In this document: positions 1-7,811 of the stretch, in pieces
Layout: each line of letters starts with the position of its first letter
How positions within the stretch are numbered: position 1 is the first letter of the stretch
NCBI RefSeq assembly: GCF_003385775.1
Contig: NZ_QRDP01000004.1
Span: 868,001-932,000, forward strand
DNA length: 64,000 nucleotides
Source: Parasphingopyxis lamellibrachiae
GTDB lineage: Bacteria; Pseudomonadota; Alphaproteobacteria; Sphingomonadales; Sphingomonadaceae
Reading direction: 5' to 3'
Notes under the pieces: model-generated
Seen by the model: the letters and a program-made list of their open reading frames with translations, nothing else
Database searches by the model: none
What the model was told of the DNA's origin: nothing
Made by a program: the position numbers and the translations under genes

Positions 1-286
1 TGTCGCGGGACACGTCATGCAGATAGACAGACCAGTCATCGCGATTGCGTTCCTCGAAGTAAAAATTCTGGCCACCATTGCCGAATTCCGTCCATTGGCC
101 CGGCGATGTCTGCTGGAATACGCCGCCATCGAAGGTCGCGCGGATCACGTTCCAGCCATTGACGCCCTGTGCATTCACCTGCGCGTTAGCCGGTTGTGCA
201 TACCCGGGAGAGATCTGCCCAAAGGCCAAGCCGAACGCCGCGATTCCAGCTAGTGCGAAGCGCGCAAGGCGCGTCAGATAATACAT
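1..286 (-). CDS. Secreted hypothetical protein, C-terminus beyond window
   Basis: An open minus-strand frame runs from an ATG at 286-284 to the window edge, so 95 residues are visible and the C-terminus is missing. AGGGGA sits 4 to 9 bases before the ATG, which supports the start. The N-terminus is a signal peptide (MYYLTRLARFALAG, hydrophobic core, then a PGYAQ-type cleavage region near residue 31). The mature part is rich in Asn, Gly and aromatic residues, with no cysteines visible. I do not recognise the family. It is most likely exported to the periplasm or outside. It lies tail-away from the TauE gene, in the same orientation, 47 bases downstream of that gene. Confidence 0.7.
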   Translation of the reverse strand, partial: MYYLTRLARFALAGIAAFGLAFGQISPGYAQPANAQVNAQGVNGWNVIRATFDGGVFQQTSPGQWTEFGNGGQNFYFEERNRDDWSVYLHDVSRD

Positions 287-333
287 GATTTCCCCTTCAT
301 CAGCGCACCGACTATGTACGACACGCTCCCCGC

Positions 334-1107
334 CTATGTTATGAGCCCATACCAGCGCCACAGCAACCGCAGCGCGACATAGAGGATCAGCGCCGCCGTC
401 AGCCTTTTGACCAGCAGCGGCGGAATATGCGCACTGCCCAGCCGCGATCCGATCTGCCCGGCGATCAGCACCGCGGGAAAGAGCAGCCAGTAATCGCGCA
501 GCAGGTCAGTCGCGCTTGCCACGCCATGCTCGGCCTCCAGCTTCATCAACTGACCGGCCAGCCCGGCCAGCGAGTTGACGAGGATGAAGATGCTCGCCGT
601 TCCGGCTATTTCGCGCGGTCCGCCCCAGCGCAGCAGGTAAAGCACCGGCGCAAGGAATATTCCGCCGCCGATCCCGACCATGCCGGAAAGAAAACCGATC
701 CCCCCGCCCACCGCATAGCTGACCGGACGGGAAACATGGCGCACTGCGCCTTCTTCCGCCACCTGCCTGCGCTCGAGAACAAGCTGCAATCCGGCGATCA
801 GGAGGGAGATGCCGAGCACACCAATAAATACGACTTCCGAAATCACCATCCGTCCGCCAAGCCATGCCGCCGGCACGGACAGCACTATCCAGGGCAGTAT
901 CCGCGCAAGCTGGAGATGCCCGGCCTGCCAGAATCGCCAGCTCCCGCCCGTAACGACGATGATATTGCAGATCAGCGCGATCGCCGGGAGGATCCGGTAA
1001 TCGGTGCCGTTCAGCACAAGCAGCGCATTATAGGTCGATCCGCCGCCAAAGCCGACCATGGCGTAGAGCAACGCTGTCAGCGCAAACAGGGCGGCAAGTT
1101 GCGGCAT
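334..1107 (-). CDS. TauE/SafE-family sulfite exporter-like membrane protein
   Basis: This 257 aa protein is almost wholly hydrophobic, with about eight predicted membrane segments. It has the two internal glycine-rich repeats of the TauE/SafE family: MVGFGGGST near residue 18 and MVGIGGGIF near residue 145. Family members export sulfite, sulfoacetate or other organosulfur anions across the inner membrane, but the substrate cannot be read from sequence. I placed the start at the ATG at 1107. A longer form begins with TTG at 1155, without a better ribosome site. The divergent TPR/TIR pair starts 108 bases away. No sulfur-metabolism gene is adjacent, so the context does not refine the role. Confidence 0.85.
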   Translation of the reverse strand: MPQLAALFALTALLYAMVGFGGGSTYNALLVLNGTDYRILPAIALICNIIVVTGGSWRFWQAGHLQLARILPWIVLSVPAAWLGGRMVISEVVFIGVLGISLLIAGLQLVLERRQVAEEGAVRHVSRPVSYAVGGGIGFLSGMVGIGGGIFLAPVLYLLRWGGPREIAGTASIFILVNSLAGLAGQLMKLEAEHGVASATDLLRDYWLLFPAVLIAGQIGSRLGSAHIPPLLVKRLTAALILYVALRLLWRWYGLIT

Positions 1108-1215
1108 TGCAGCGGCTATGCCGGAGAATGCGGAACCGGAAAAGCCACACGGCAAAAATTGACATTGCGACCGTCTGGTAGGACGCTCCGGCGCGACACA
1201 AGGGGGATGGGCGAG

Positions 1216-2610
1216 ATGGCCAGTTACGGACAGTCAGCAGTTTTTCGGCGGGCGACTTTGGCGCTCGGGGCGGCAGCCCTTATCGCCTTGCCCGTCCAGG
1301 CTTTTCAGGACCCGGCCCCAAGCGAAACCGTCGCGCCTTTGATCGAGCAGGCGCGGATGCTGAGCAATGAAGATCCCGACGAGGCGGAAGCGCTTTACCT
1401 CCATATCCTCGAGCTGCGCGAAACCAGCCTTGGCGCTGACGACCCTTCGACGCTGATGGCCATGCTGGAACTGGCGCGTTTCTATCGCGACAGCTGGCGC
1501 CGGGCCGATGCCGTGCCGCTATACCGCCGCGCGATATTCGGCCTGTCCGGCATCCTGGAAGCCGATGACGAAGCGATGCGCAGTGCGGAACGGGAACTGA
1601 CCAACCTGACCATCGGGACAGCGCCGGACCCCGCCGATACCAGTGTCGTCATCCGTTCCGCCGGGCCTTCGGCCGCTCGCTATCCCCGCGGTATGGAGCT
1701 GGACGGGGAGAGCAGGATCGCCCTGCAGCAGGGTGACACGGTCACGGTTCTTTCCGCCAATGGCACGCGCAACTTCACGGGCCCCGGTAGCTTCAGCGTG
1801 GAAGAGCAGGTGATCATCCGCAGCTTTGCCATCCGGAATGACGATTGGTCGGGCAACTCGGAATCGGAAAACGCGCCCCCTCCCCCTCCACCGCCGCCTC
1901 CACCGCCTCCACCGCCTCCTCCTGTGCCCGCCCCGGCTCCCCCGCCCCCTGCGCCTGCTCCGGTGATCGCTTCGCCCTCGGCCCCTGCCCCGGCTCGCGC
2001 GGGTATTCCGGTCTATCCGGTATGGCCGCCGGAATCGCCGACCTGGCAGTTCAGCCTCGATCGCTATATCGGCTCGCGCGACGGGATGACGCTCAGCACG
2101 GCCGGCAGCCGGTTGCAGGCCGCATTCGAGAGCGCCGGCTATCTGGAGCACAGCTATTATGCGGTGCCCGGCGGCTTCGCGATCGTTACCCGGATCGAGC
2201 AGATGGACAGCGCCGGCAATCGGCTGCGCGGGTCGGCACGCTATGAGCTGCCCGGCCAGCGGACCCGGGATTCGCTGACCAACATTCTCTACAGCCTCTT
2301 CGTCAACGCGCCGCCCGGCTATTATCGCTATATCGTGGTGGTCGTCTCCGTGCGGCCCTTCGCAACCCGCAACAGGCTGCTCGACGATGACGAGGCGTTA
2401 CGGCGGCTGCGCGGCGGCGCGAACCGGCTCTCATCCGTTTATCGCCGGGTTCCCTTTACCGATGACTATAATGTCGATGCGCTGATCTACGAATTCCGCT
2501 GGGACGGCGGCGACAGCCCGGTGCGGATGCTGGAGCCCGGGCGCGTATCGCCGCAGGATCATCTCACCCGGACCGGCCTTGCCAGAGCCGTGCGCCGCGG
2601 CTTCCGCTAG
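1216..2610 (+). CDS. Secreted TPR / FecR-like / proline-linker protein, upstream partner of a TIR protein
   Basis: The protein is about 464 aa. I chose ATG 1216 because AGGGGG lies nine bases upstream; ATG 1207 is an alternative. Residues 1-30 form a signal peptide. Residues 30-120 carry kinesin-light-chain-type TPR units (EAEALYLHILELRE, then ADAVPLYRRAIFG). A FecR-like beta segment follows (ALQQGDTVTVLSANGTRNFTG). A run of about 17 prolines and a Pro/Ala linker lie at about 218-255, and a C-terminal domain of about 200 residues that I do not recognise ends the protein. Its TAG is followed directly by the ATG of the TIR gene, so the two are surely cotranscribed and probably translationally coupled. 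The envelope location is inferred from the signal peptide. Function is unknown. Confidence 0.75.
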   Translation: MASYGQSAVFRRATLALGAAALIALPVQAFQDPAPSETVAPLIEQARMLSNEDPDEAEALYLHILELRETSLGADDPSTLMAMLELARFYRDSWRRADAVPLYRRAIFGLSGILEADDEAMRSAERELTNLTIGTAPDPADTSVVIRSAGPSAARYPRGMELDGESRIALQQGDTVTVLSANGTRNFTGPGSFSVEEQVIIRSFAIRNDDWSGNSESENAPPPPPPPPPPPPPPPPVPAPAPPPPAPAPVIASPSAPAPARAGIPVYPVWPPESPTWQFSLDRYIGSRDGMTLSTAGSRLQAAFESAGYLEHSYYAVPGGFAIVTRIEQMDSAGNRLRGSARYELPGQRTRDSLTNILYSLFVNAPPGYYRYIVVVVSVRPFATRNRLLDDDEALRRLRGGANRLSSVYRRVPFTDDYNVDALIYEFRWDGGDSPVRMLEPGRVSPQDHLTRTGLARAVRRGFR

Positions 2611-3294
2611 ATGCGCATTTTCATCAGCTATCGGCGGGAGGACAGCAAGCACAGCGCCGGGCGGCTTGCCGATGCATTGGGCGATGTGCCGCATATCAAA
2701 TCGGCCTTTCTCGACATTGACGATATTGCGGCCGGGGAATCCTTCCCGGAACGGCTGGAGGCGTCCCTCGGTCAGGCCGATGTCTGCCTTGTACTGATGG
2801 GCGATCGCTGGGTTGGCCCGGTGGATGACGGCGAACCCCGGATCAACCGATCCGGCGATTTTGTCCGTATGGAAGTCGCCAGCGCGCTGGCCAGTGACAT
2901 GCGGGTCATCCCGCTGATCCTCGACGACGCTCCGATGCCGGACAGAGAGATGCTGCCCGAGGATGTCCAGCCGCTATTGGAGCGCAACGCCCTTTTCCTG
3001 CGCCACCATTCCTTCAGCCAGGATGTCGATTTCCTCGTCGACGCCCTGCAGGGCCGCACCGGGCCAAGGCGCCGCCGCCGTCCGGTCCTGCGCGCCATAG
3101 TGCGCAGCCTTGGCGGCGTTGCACTGGGCCTGCTGCACTTCCTCGGCGTGGCGATCCTGAACCGGGCGGTCACCGGCCAGAATCTGGAAACCTCGCTGGG
3201 CGGCCTCCCCATGCTCGCGCTGCTCGGGTCGATCTGCCTGGCGGTCGGACTGGCCATAAGCTTCGGCGCGATCCGAAAGCTGCGCGGCGGATAG
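2611..3294 (+). CDS. TIR-domain protein with C-terminal membrane anchor
   Basis: The protein has 227 aa. Residues 1-145 are a TIR domain: it opens with RIFISYRRED, has the FLDIDD and DVCLVLMGDRW strands, and contains DFVRMEV with Glu88 at the position of the catalytic glutamate of NAD-cleaving bacterial TIR domains. Residues 150-157 are a basic stretch (GPRRRRRP). Two hydrophobic segments at about 168-185 and 198-218 then anchor the protein, leaving the TIR domain on the cytoplasmic side by the positive-inside rule. There is no Shine-Dalgarno; the ATG abuts the stop of the TPR gene, so translation probably depends on it. NADase activity is an inference from family motifs. It could instead be a signalling scaffold. 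Confidence 0.88.
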   Translation: MRIFISYRREDSKHSAGRLADALGDVPHIKSAFLDIDDIAAGESFPERLEASLGQADVCLVLMGDRWVGPVDDGEPRINRSGDFVRMEVASALASDMRVIPLILDDAPMPDREMLPEDVQPLLERNALFLRHHSFSQDVDFLVDALQGRTGPRRRRRPVLRAIVRSLGGVALGLLHFLGVAILNRAVTGQNLETSLGGLPMLALLGSICLAVGLAISFGAIRKLRGG

Positions 3295-3362
3295 AAGCGG
3301 AGACGCGGCGCTCTGGCGGTCCTGTTCTCGAAGAGATCGCACCAGTCGGCCTTTAGTGGGAT

Positions 3363-4676
3363 TCACTCATCCAGTGCGGCAATCAGTGCAGCCAACTGTT
3401 CTTGTCCTTGTCCGGGAATGAGGCGATCAGGAACCAGCGGGGCTCGGCCGGCTTCGCCCGACGGTCGCGTGAAAATGTAAAGCGGCGCCTGAACCACAAG
3501 ACCGGTTTCAGGGAGCGTGAAACGCTGCACCTGGCCGGTCTGATTGGCAGGCCCCTCTGTGGGCGTGCCCGCGATTTCAGCGATTTCGAAATCCTGTACC
3601 GTCACCGCAAAGGCGATGGTTTGCGAATAGCTCGTCGGCCCGATCAGAATGACCGTCGTACCCTCAAATCGATGATCCAACTCGACCGGCGGTTCAGCCC
3701 ACTGGGCGAAGGGCATATCGATGACTTGCCCAATCTGCGATCCGGGAATAAGCGCTTGGTTTTCTGCAACAATACGCGCTTTAACAGCAGATATAGGTGT
3801 GTAACGAGCAGTGGTGATATATGCCATCAGGCGATCGGAAAGCTGACGGGCGCCGCCGCCATTGCCCCGCAGGTCGACAATCAGTCGGTCGATATTTCCA
3901 GCATCGATCCGGGCAAATGCGTCCGATAGAAAAGTGGCAAATTCTTCTTCTCGCGGTGCCTCAAAACTGTCGACGCGCATGACAGCTACGGGCCCCCGAA
4001 TGTCGAGTGCATAGACGCCACTATCGGACACTGCGATGTCGCGAGTTGGATCAAGCCCAATCGTCTCGGGACCATCATCACGTTCAACTGTCACGTTATG
4101 AAACTGCCGATCACCCTGCAAAGCCCAAAGAGCTATCGGAAACCTCAATGACAAAACGCGCTCACGCAGCCCGCTGCTTTCCCCACGCATCCTGGGCTCC
4201 AATTCGGTGACCAGAGTAGCGGCAGGCTGACCATTGACTGCAAGAATTTCCTCGTCAGGATTGAGTGGGCTCGAGGGTTGAATATTCCCGGCTACAAAGA
4301 GCCGCCCATCGGTTACGCGAACGGGAAGCGTAAAAGCGGCAGCACCCCGCTCAATCGCGGCTTCGTATGCGGTGTCGGGCAATCGAATTCCGCTATGTGC
4401 GTCGTTAAGGAGCGGATTGATGGTGGCCAGTGCATACCAGGCTGTGCGACTGTCATATTCGCCCTGAAAGCCCTGTTCCAGCGATTCAAAGGCGGCATCG
4501 AGTAGCTGTGCATCTGCAGAGTGAGAAAGGTCCGGATGCGTAGATCCCATCCAGTGGCGCCATGCTTCGACATCCGTCTGCAAGTGATGCGCGTCAATCT
4601 GTGCCAGCGCCGCCTCGCCAAAAAACATCGATGCCATCACGATCAAGGCGATTGATCGGAAACGAGACTTCATCAT
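3363..4676 (-). CDS. Secreted S41-family (tail-specific protease-like) peptidase
   Basis: The protein is 437 aa from ATG 4676 (GGAG nine bases upstream); a second ATG follows immediately. Residues 1-25 are a signal peptide ending FGEAALAQ. A PDZ-like region (DEEILAVNGQPAATLV) sits near residue 150. The S41 core contains VDLRGNGGG near residue 270 and GPTSYSQT, whose second serine is the expected nucleophile, near residue 350. S41 enzymes cut proteins from exposed C-termini; here the target would be periplasmic or extracellular. The gene diverges from a MarR regulator with a shared 63-base promoter carrying a palindrome, so it is a likely regulatory target of that protein. Confidence 0.85.
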   Translation of the reverse strand: MMKSRFRSIALIVMASMFFGEAALAQIDAHHLQTDVEAWRHWMGSTHPDLSHSADAQLLDAAFESLEQGFQGEYDSRTAWYALATINPLLNDAHSGIRLPDTAYEAAIERGAAAFTLPVRVTDGRLFVAGNIQPSSPLNPDEEILAVNGQPAATLVTELEPRMRGESSGLRERVLSLRFPIALWALQGDRQFHNVTVERDDGPETIGLDPTRDIAVSDSGVYALDIRGPVAVMRVDSFEAPREEEFATFLSDAFARIDAGNIDRLIVDLRGNGGGARQLSDRLMAYITTARYTPISAVKARIVAENQALIPGSQIGQVIDMPFAQWAEPPVELDHRFEGTTVILIGPTSYSQTIAFAVTVQDFEIAEIAGTPTEGPANQTGQVQRFTLPETGLVVQAPLYIFTRPSGEAGRAPLVPDRLIPGQGQEQLAALIAALDE

Positions 4677-4696
4677 TGCAAACAGCTCCACTTTAT

Positions 4697-4708
4697 GTAA
4701 CCAGTTAC
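4697..4708. promoter_or_regulatory. Palindromic candidate MarR operator
   Basis: GTAAC-CA-GTTAC is a perfect 5-bp dyad centred in the 63-base divergent interval. A consensus -10 hexamer, TATAAT, follows at 4710-4715 for the MarR gene, so a bound repressor would block that promoter and probably the opposing protease promoter too. I see no good -35. MarR binding is inferred from position and symmetry. Confidence 0.5.
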
Positions 4709-4739
4709 GTATAATTAGCATGGCCGAAGGAGAGGCACA

Positions 4740-5243
4740 ATGATCCAGGACAAAAAATCTGAAAATGCCCGCATTGAGCCCCCTGTACAGGCTTATGCAC
4801 CGGCCTTTTTCGCCTTTCTGGCGATTCAGCTCACTGATCGCCTTTCGAGCGAGGGAGCGCGCTTTTCAAATGCCATGGGCATCGAAATTCCGGTCAACAC
4901 AATGTCCACGGTCATGGCTCTCAAACATGGGCCGGCTAGCGTGACCGAGATCGCCAGCGCGCTTAATGTCAGCCATGTCGCAGCGATCAAAACCACCCGC
5001 ATATTGATCGGCAAGGGCCTTGTGGAGCGGAGCCACGATCCCAGCGATGGCCGCCGCAAACCGCTCTCTCTCTCTGGCAAGGGTATGCGAGTTGCTGCGG
5101 ATGTCAGCACCGTAATCGAAAAGGCCCAAACTGTTTACGGAGAGCTGTTTGAAGAGATCGGCGTTGACCTCCATGATGCGCTCCTGAAAATGGATGCTGC
5201 GCTAGACCGGGTCAGCTTTGACACACGCCTAGCCAAAGCCTGA
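4740..5243 (+). CDS. MarR-family transcriptional regulator
   Basis: The protein is 167 aa, the usual size for the family. Helices flanking a winged helix-turn-helix are visible: VTEIASALNVSHVAAIKTTRILIGKG (recognition region near 80-105, quoted in part as SALNVSHVAAI) and the wing motif SHDPSDGRRKPLSLSGKG near 108-125. The start is well supported, with AAGGAGAGG about three bases before the ATG. MarR proteins are dimeric repressors released by small aromatic ligands or oxidants. Here the likely targets are its own promoter and that of the divergent S41 protease. The ligand is unknown. Confidence 0.9.
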   Translation: MIQDKKSENARIEPPVQAYAPAFFAFLAIQLTDRLSSEGARFSNAMGIEIPVNTMSTVMALKHGPASVTEIASALNVSHVAAIKTTRILIGKGLVERSHDPSDGRRKPLSLSGKGMRVAADVSTVIEKAQTVYGELFEEIGVDLHDALLKMDAALDRVSFDTRLAKA

Positions 5244-5332
5244 AGATCACTAGGGTATTGGCGTTGAGCCGTCCGGCTGGCAGGCGCATAAACCCCTGTC
5301 CTACACACACCCAACTCCGTCATATTCGGGCA

Positions 5333-5911
5333 ATGCCCCGATCACCCTCACCTCCTGCGTCTCCAGAAGTCACTGCCCCCTTCTTCCCCGAATTCGCGCC
5401 CGTGCCGATGCTGCGGCGCCGCGCAAATGGCTGGACGCAGGAGCACCAGCGGATGTTTATTGCGCTGCTCGCCCAGACGGGGTCGGTGCGGGAAGCCGCG
5501 TGCGGTGTCGGGATGTCGGCGCGGTCGGCCTATCGGCTGCGGGAAAAGCCCGGCGCGGGCGAGTTCGATCTGGCATGGCAGGCGGCCCTTGATGTGCGAC
5601 GTGAGCGGATTAGCACGGCGCTGGCCGAGCGCTGGCGCGGCACTGCGGACTGGGTAGGCGAAGACAGGCGCGCCGAGGAGCGCGCGTTGATTTTGGTGCT
5701 GCGGCTGATGCCGAAGCCGCGCGATACGGCGCAGGTCGTCGCGGCGCTGCGGGATCGCGCGCGATGGCGCGATAGTCAGGCGGAGGAGCGCACGGCCCGT
5801 CGCGCCGAAGCGGCCCGGACCCGCAAGCAGGTTGCCAGCGATGCCCGGTGGTTTGCCGACAGGGCCGCCCTCGCCTGCCGTTCCGCTGGTCCGCATGTGA
5901 AGCCCCTGTGA
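5333..5911 (+). CDS. Helix-turn-helix, terminase-small-subunit-like hypothetical protein
   Basis: The protein is 192 aa from ATG 5333; a longer TTG-started frame from 5258 is less likely. After a proline-rich start, residues 28-70 resemble a homeodomain-like helix-turn-helix (WTQEHQRMFIALLAQTGSV, then ACGVGMSARSAYRLRE), as in small terminase subunits and in a DNA-binding family common in sphingomonads. The C-terminal half is helical and very Arg/Ala-rich (many RRAE and RAR motifs), consistent with nucleic-acid contact. No other phage gene is nearby. The GC content matches its surroundings. Function is not known. Confidence 0.65.
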   Translation: MPRSPSPPASPEVTAPFFPEFAPVPMLRRRANGWTQEHQRMFIALLAQTGSVREAACGVGMSARSAYRLREKPGAGEFDLAWQAALDVRRERISTALAERWRGTADWVGEDRRAEERALILVLRLMPKPRDTAQVVAALRDRARWRDSQAEERTARRAEAARTRKQVASDARWFADRAALACRSAGPHVKPL

Positions 5912-6158
5912 TGCGCTGTGCTGGCCCCGATTCTGCTCCAGATGCTGCCCCAAATGCTACTCATGCCGCACCGGAAGTTGGCATAATGGGACACGCAATT
6001 GTTACGCAATCCAGCTTTTCCGCCATTTCCGTCCCGCGAAGCGAAAAAAGTGCGACCTTAAGTGCGATTCCGTTCCGACCTTCCCGCTTTCCGTTCAGCT
6101 TTGGCAAATGCAGGAAACAGTGGCTGGACACGGGAATAAGTTTCGTTAGGAAACCCGA

Positions 6159-7130
6159 ATGACTTTACCCAGCCCTCTTTTCGATCCGCTGCGCCTGCCC
6201 CTGGTCGGTGCACCCCTGTTCATCATTTCCGGCCCGGAACTCGTTATCGCCCAGTGCAAGGCGGGGATTGTCGGCTCCTTCCCGGCGCTGAACGCCCGGC
6301 CGCAGGCGATGCTCGACGAATGGCTGCACCAGATCACCGAGGAACTGGCCAAGCATAACCGCGACAATCCGGACCGCCCGGCCGCGCCCTTCGCGGTCAA
6401 CCAGATCGTCCATAAATCGAACAACCGGCTCGAAGAGGATCTGGCGACCTGCGAGAAATGGCAGGTGCCAATCACGATTACTTCGCTCGGCGCGCGGACC
6501 GAGCTCAACGACGCGGTGCATGGCTGGGGCGGCATCACGCTGCACGACATCATCAACGATCGTTTCGCCCGCAAGGCGGTCGAAAAAGGAGCGGACGGGA
6601 TTATCGCCGTGGCGGCCGGTGCGGGCGGCCATGCCGGAGTGACATCGCCGTTCGCGCTGGTCGGCGAAATCCGCGAATGGTGGGACGGGCCGCTGCTCTT
6701 ATCGGGCTCAATTTCGACCGGCGCAGCGATTCTGGGCGCGCAAGCCATGGGCGCCGATCTCGCCTATATCGGCACCGCCTTTATCGCGACCGAAGAGGCC
6801 AATGCGGTCGAGGGCTATAAGCAGGGCATCGTCGAAGGACAGGCCGCCGACATCGTCTATTCGGACCTGTTTACGGGTGTGAAGGGCAATTATCTGCGCG
6901 GCTCGATCGAGCGGGCCGGCCTCGATCCCGACAACCTCCCCGAGGGCGACTACAAGACAATGGATTTCGGCTCGGGAGGCAATCAGGACAAGAAAGCCTG
7001 GAAGGATATCTGGGGCGCCGGCCAGGGCGTCGGGGCGGTCGAAAAGGTCGAAAGCGTCGCGGAACGGGTGGACCGGCTGGAGGCGGAATACCGGGCGGCA
7101 AAGGAGAGTCTGCTCGCGCGGATGGCCTAG
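6159..7130 (+). CDS. Nitronate monooxygenase (2-nitropropane dioxygenase family)
   Basis: This 323 aa FMN-dependent TIM-barrel protein would oxidise alkyl nitronates such as propionate 3-nitronate with oxygen. N-terminal PLVGAPLFIISGPELVIA and the flavin-phosphate loop AVAAGAGGHAG near residue 150 fit the family, as does LHDI after HGWGG near residue 128, where the catalytic histidine is expected. GSISTGAAILGAQAMGADL near 190 is the second phosphate-binding segment. AGGA lies eight bases before the ATG. The gene stands alone after a 247-base gap and converges with the DUF1465 gene. Substrate range is an inference; related barrels include enoyl reductases. Confidence 0.9.
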   Translation: MTLPSPLFDPLRLPLVGAPLFIISGPELVIAQCKAGIVGSFPALNARPQAMLDEWLHQITEELAKHNRDNPDRPAAPFAVNQIVHKSNNRLEEDLATCEKWQVPITITSLGARTELNDAVHGWGGITLHDIINDRFARKAVEKGADGIIAVAAGAGGHAGVTSPFALVGEIREWWDGPLLLSGSISTGAAILGAQAMGADLAYIGTAFIATEEANAVEGYKQGIVEGQAADIVYSDLFTGVKGNYLRGSIERAGLDPDNLPEGDYKTMDFGSGGNQDKKAWKDIWGAGQGVGAVEKVESVAERVDRLEAEYRAAKESLLARMA

Positions 7131-7166
7131 TTTGTCGGGCTCACCCTCTCGGTTGACTCTGACCGC

Positions 7167-7634
7167 CTAAAAAGCGCGCTCAAGCTTGCCCAGCAAACTC
7201 CGCGCGGGGCTTGCCGGCGGCTCCGCGGGCGGTGCGAGCAGGTCACGCTCAAGGCGGTTGACGCGCTTGTAGAGGTCCTCGCTCGCTGCGATCAGTTTCT
7301 GCGCGCCATCCGGCAGCTGCACGACGACACTCTCGTCGCTCCTGCCGGTCAGGCCGAGGCGGCGGTCTGGATGGCTGGCCATCGCGGCATCGATCTCGCC
7401 CCGGGCTTCGCCGCGCCAGGTGAGCAGCCAGGCGATGACGTGCATCAGCCGCGTCGTAACCTTCAGCGATTCCACCGCATACCCAACCCGCAGCGAGGGC
7501 GAGAGCCGGTCGCGCGCGGCCACGCCGTGATCCTCGAAATAGGCGCGCGCTTCATCGGCCAGCACCATGGCCTCGACATAAAGCGAGTCCACGAGTTTGC
7601 GGGTCAGCTGGGCCTGGGGAATTGCGTTCGACAT
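7167..7634 (-). CDS. DUF1465 / RcdA-like protein
   Basis: The protein is 155 aa from ATG 7634, which follows AGAGG. It is mostly alpha-helical, with the family pattern LVDSLYVEAMVLADEARAYF near the N-terminus and SLRVGYAVESLKVTTRLMHV in the middle. DUF1465 includes Caulobacter RcdA, an adaptor that delivers substrates such as CtrA-class proteins to ClpXP in the cell cycle. Here the C-terminal 40 residues are proline-rich and ends in a GKLERAF tail. Cell-cycle function in this organism is an inference. It converges with the nitronate monooxygenase gene. Confidence 0.8.
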   Translation of the reverse strand: MSNAIPQAQLTRKLVDSLYVEAMVLADEARAYFEDHGVAARDRLSPSLRVGYAVESLKVTTRLMHVIAWLLTWRGEARGEIDAAMASHPDRRLGLTGRSDESVVVQLPDGAQKLIAASEDLYKRVNRLERDLLAPPAEPPASPARSLLGKLERAF

Positions 7635-7735
7635 GAAAGGGCCTCTTGCCACAGGCGGCCCGCACACTCCAAGCGCAAACAGGGTGAGAATGTCTGGTTA
7701 ACCGATATTGTCCCGAAGCGGGGCGGCATCGACCT

Positions 7736-7763
7736 CTTGAAAACGATCCAAGAAAACCCATTT
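7736..7763 (+). promoter_or_regulatory. Sigma32 (RpoH)-type heat-shock promoter of hsp20
   Basis: CTTGAAA at 7736-7742 and CCCATTT at 7757-7763 are separated by 14 bases. This matches the sigma32 consensus (CTTGAAA, 11-16 bases, CCCATNT) at nearly every position. It points at the hsp20 start 105 bases downstream, leaving a leader of about 95 bases that contains a ROSE-like fold. Confidence 0.75.
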
Positions 7764-7811
7764 CACAGATGTCGGAACCGTTGCCGGATTCGGGGCGGGA
7801 AAGACAGGCTG

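Noticed and set aside
427-1215. Open upstream extension of the TPR gene on the plus strand
   Set aside because: It lies antisense to the TauE gene, whose membrane pattern is clear, and the signal peptide of the TPR protein begins only at 1216.
5912-6158. Small open frames and a doubled AAGTGCGA in the gap before the nitronate monooxygenase
   Set aside because: The frames have no ribosome site and no recognisable composition; the doubled 8-mer is too short to call a site. I see no gene in this 247-base gap.
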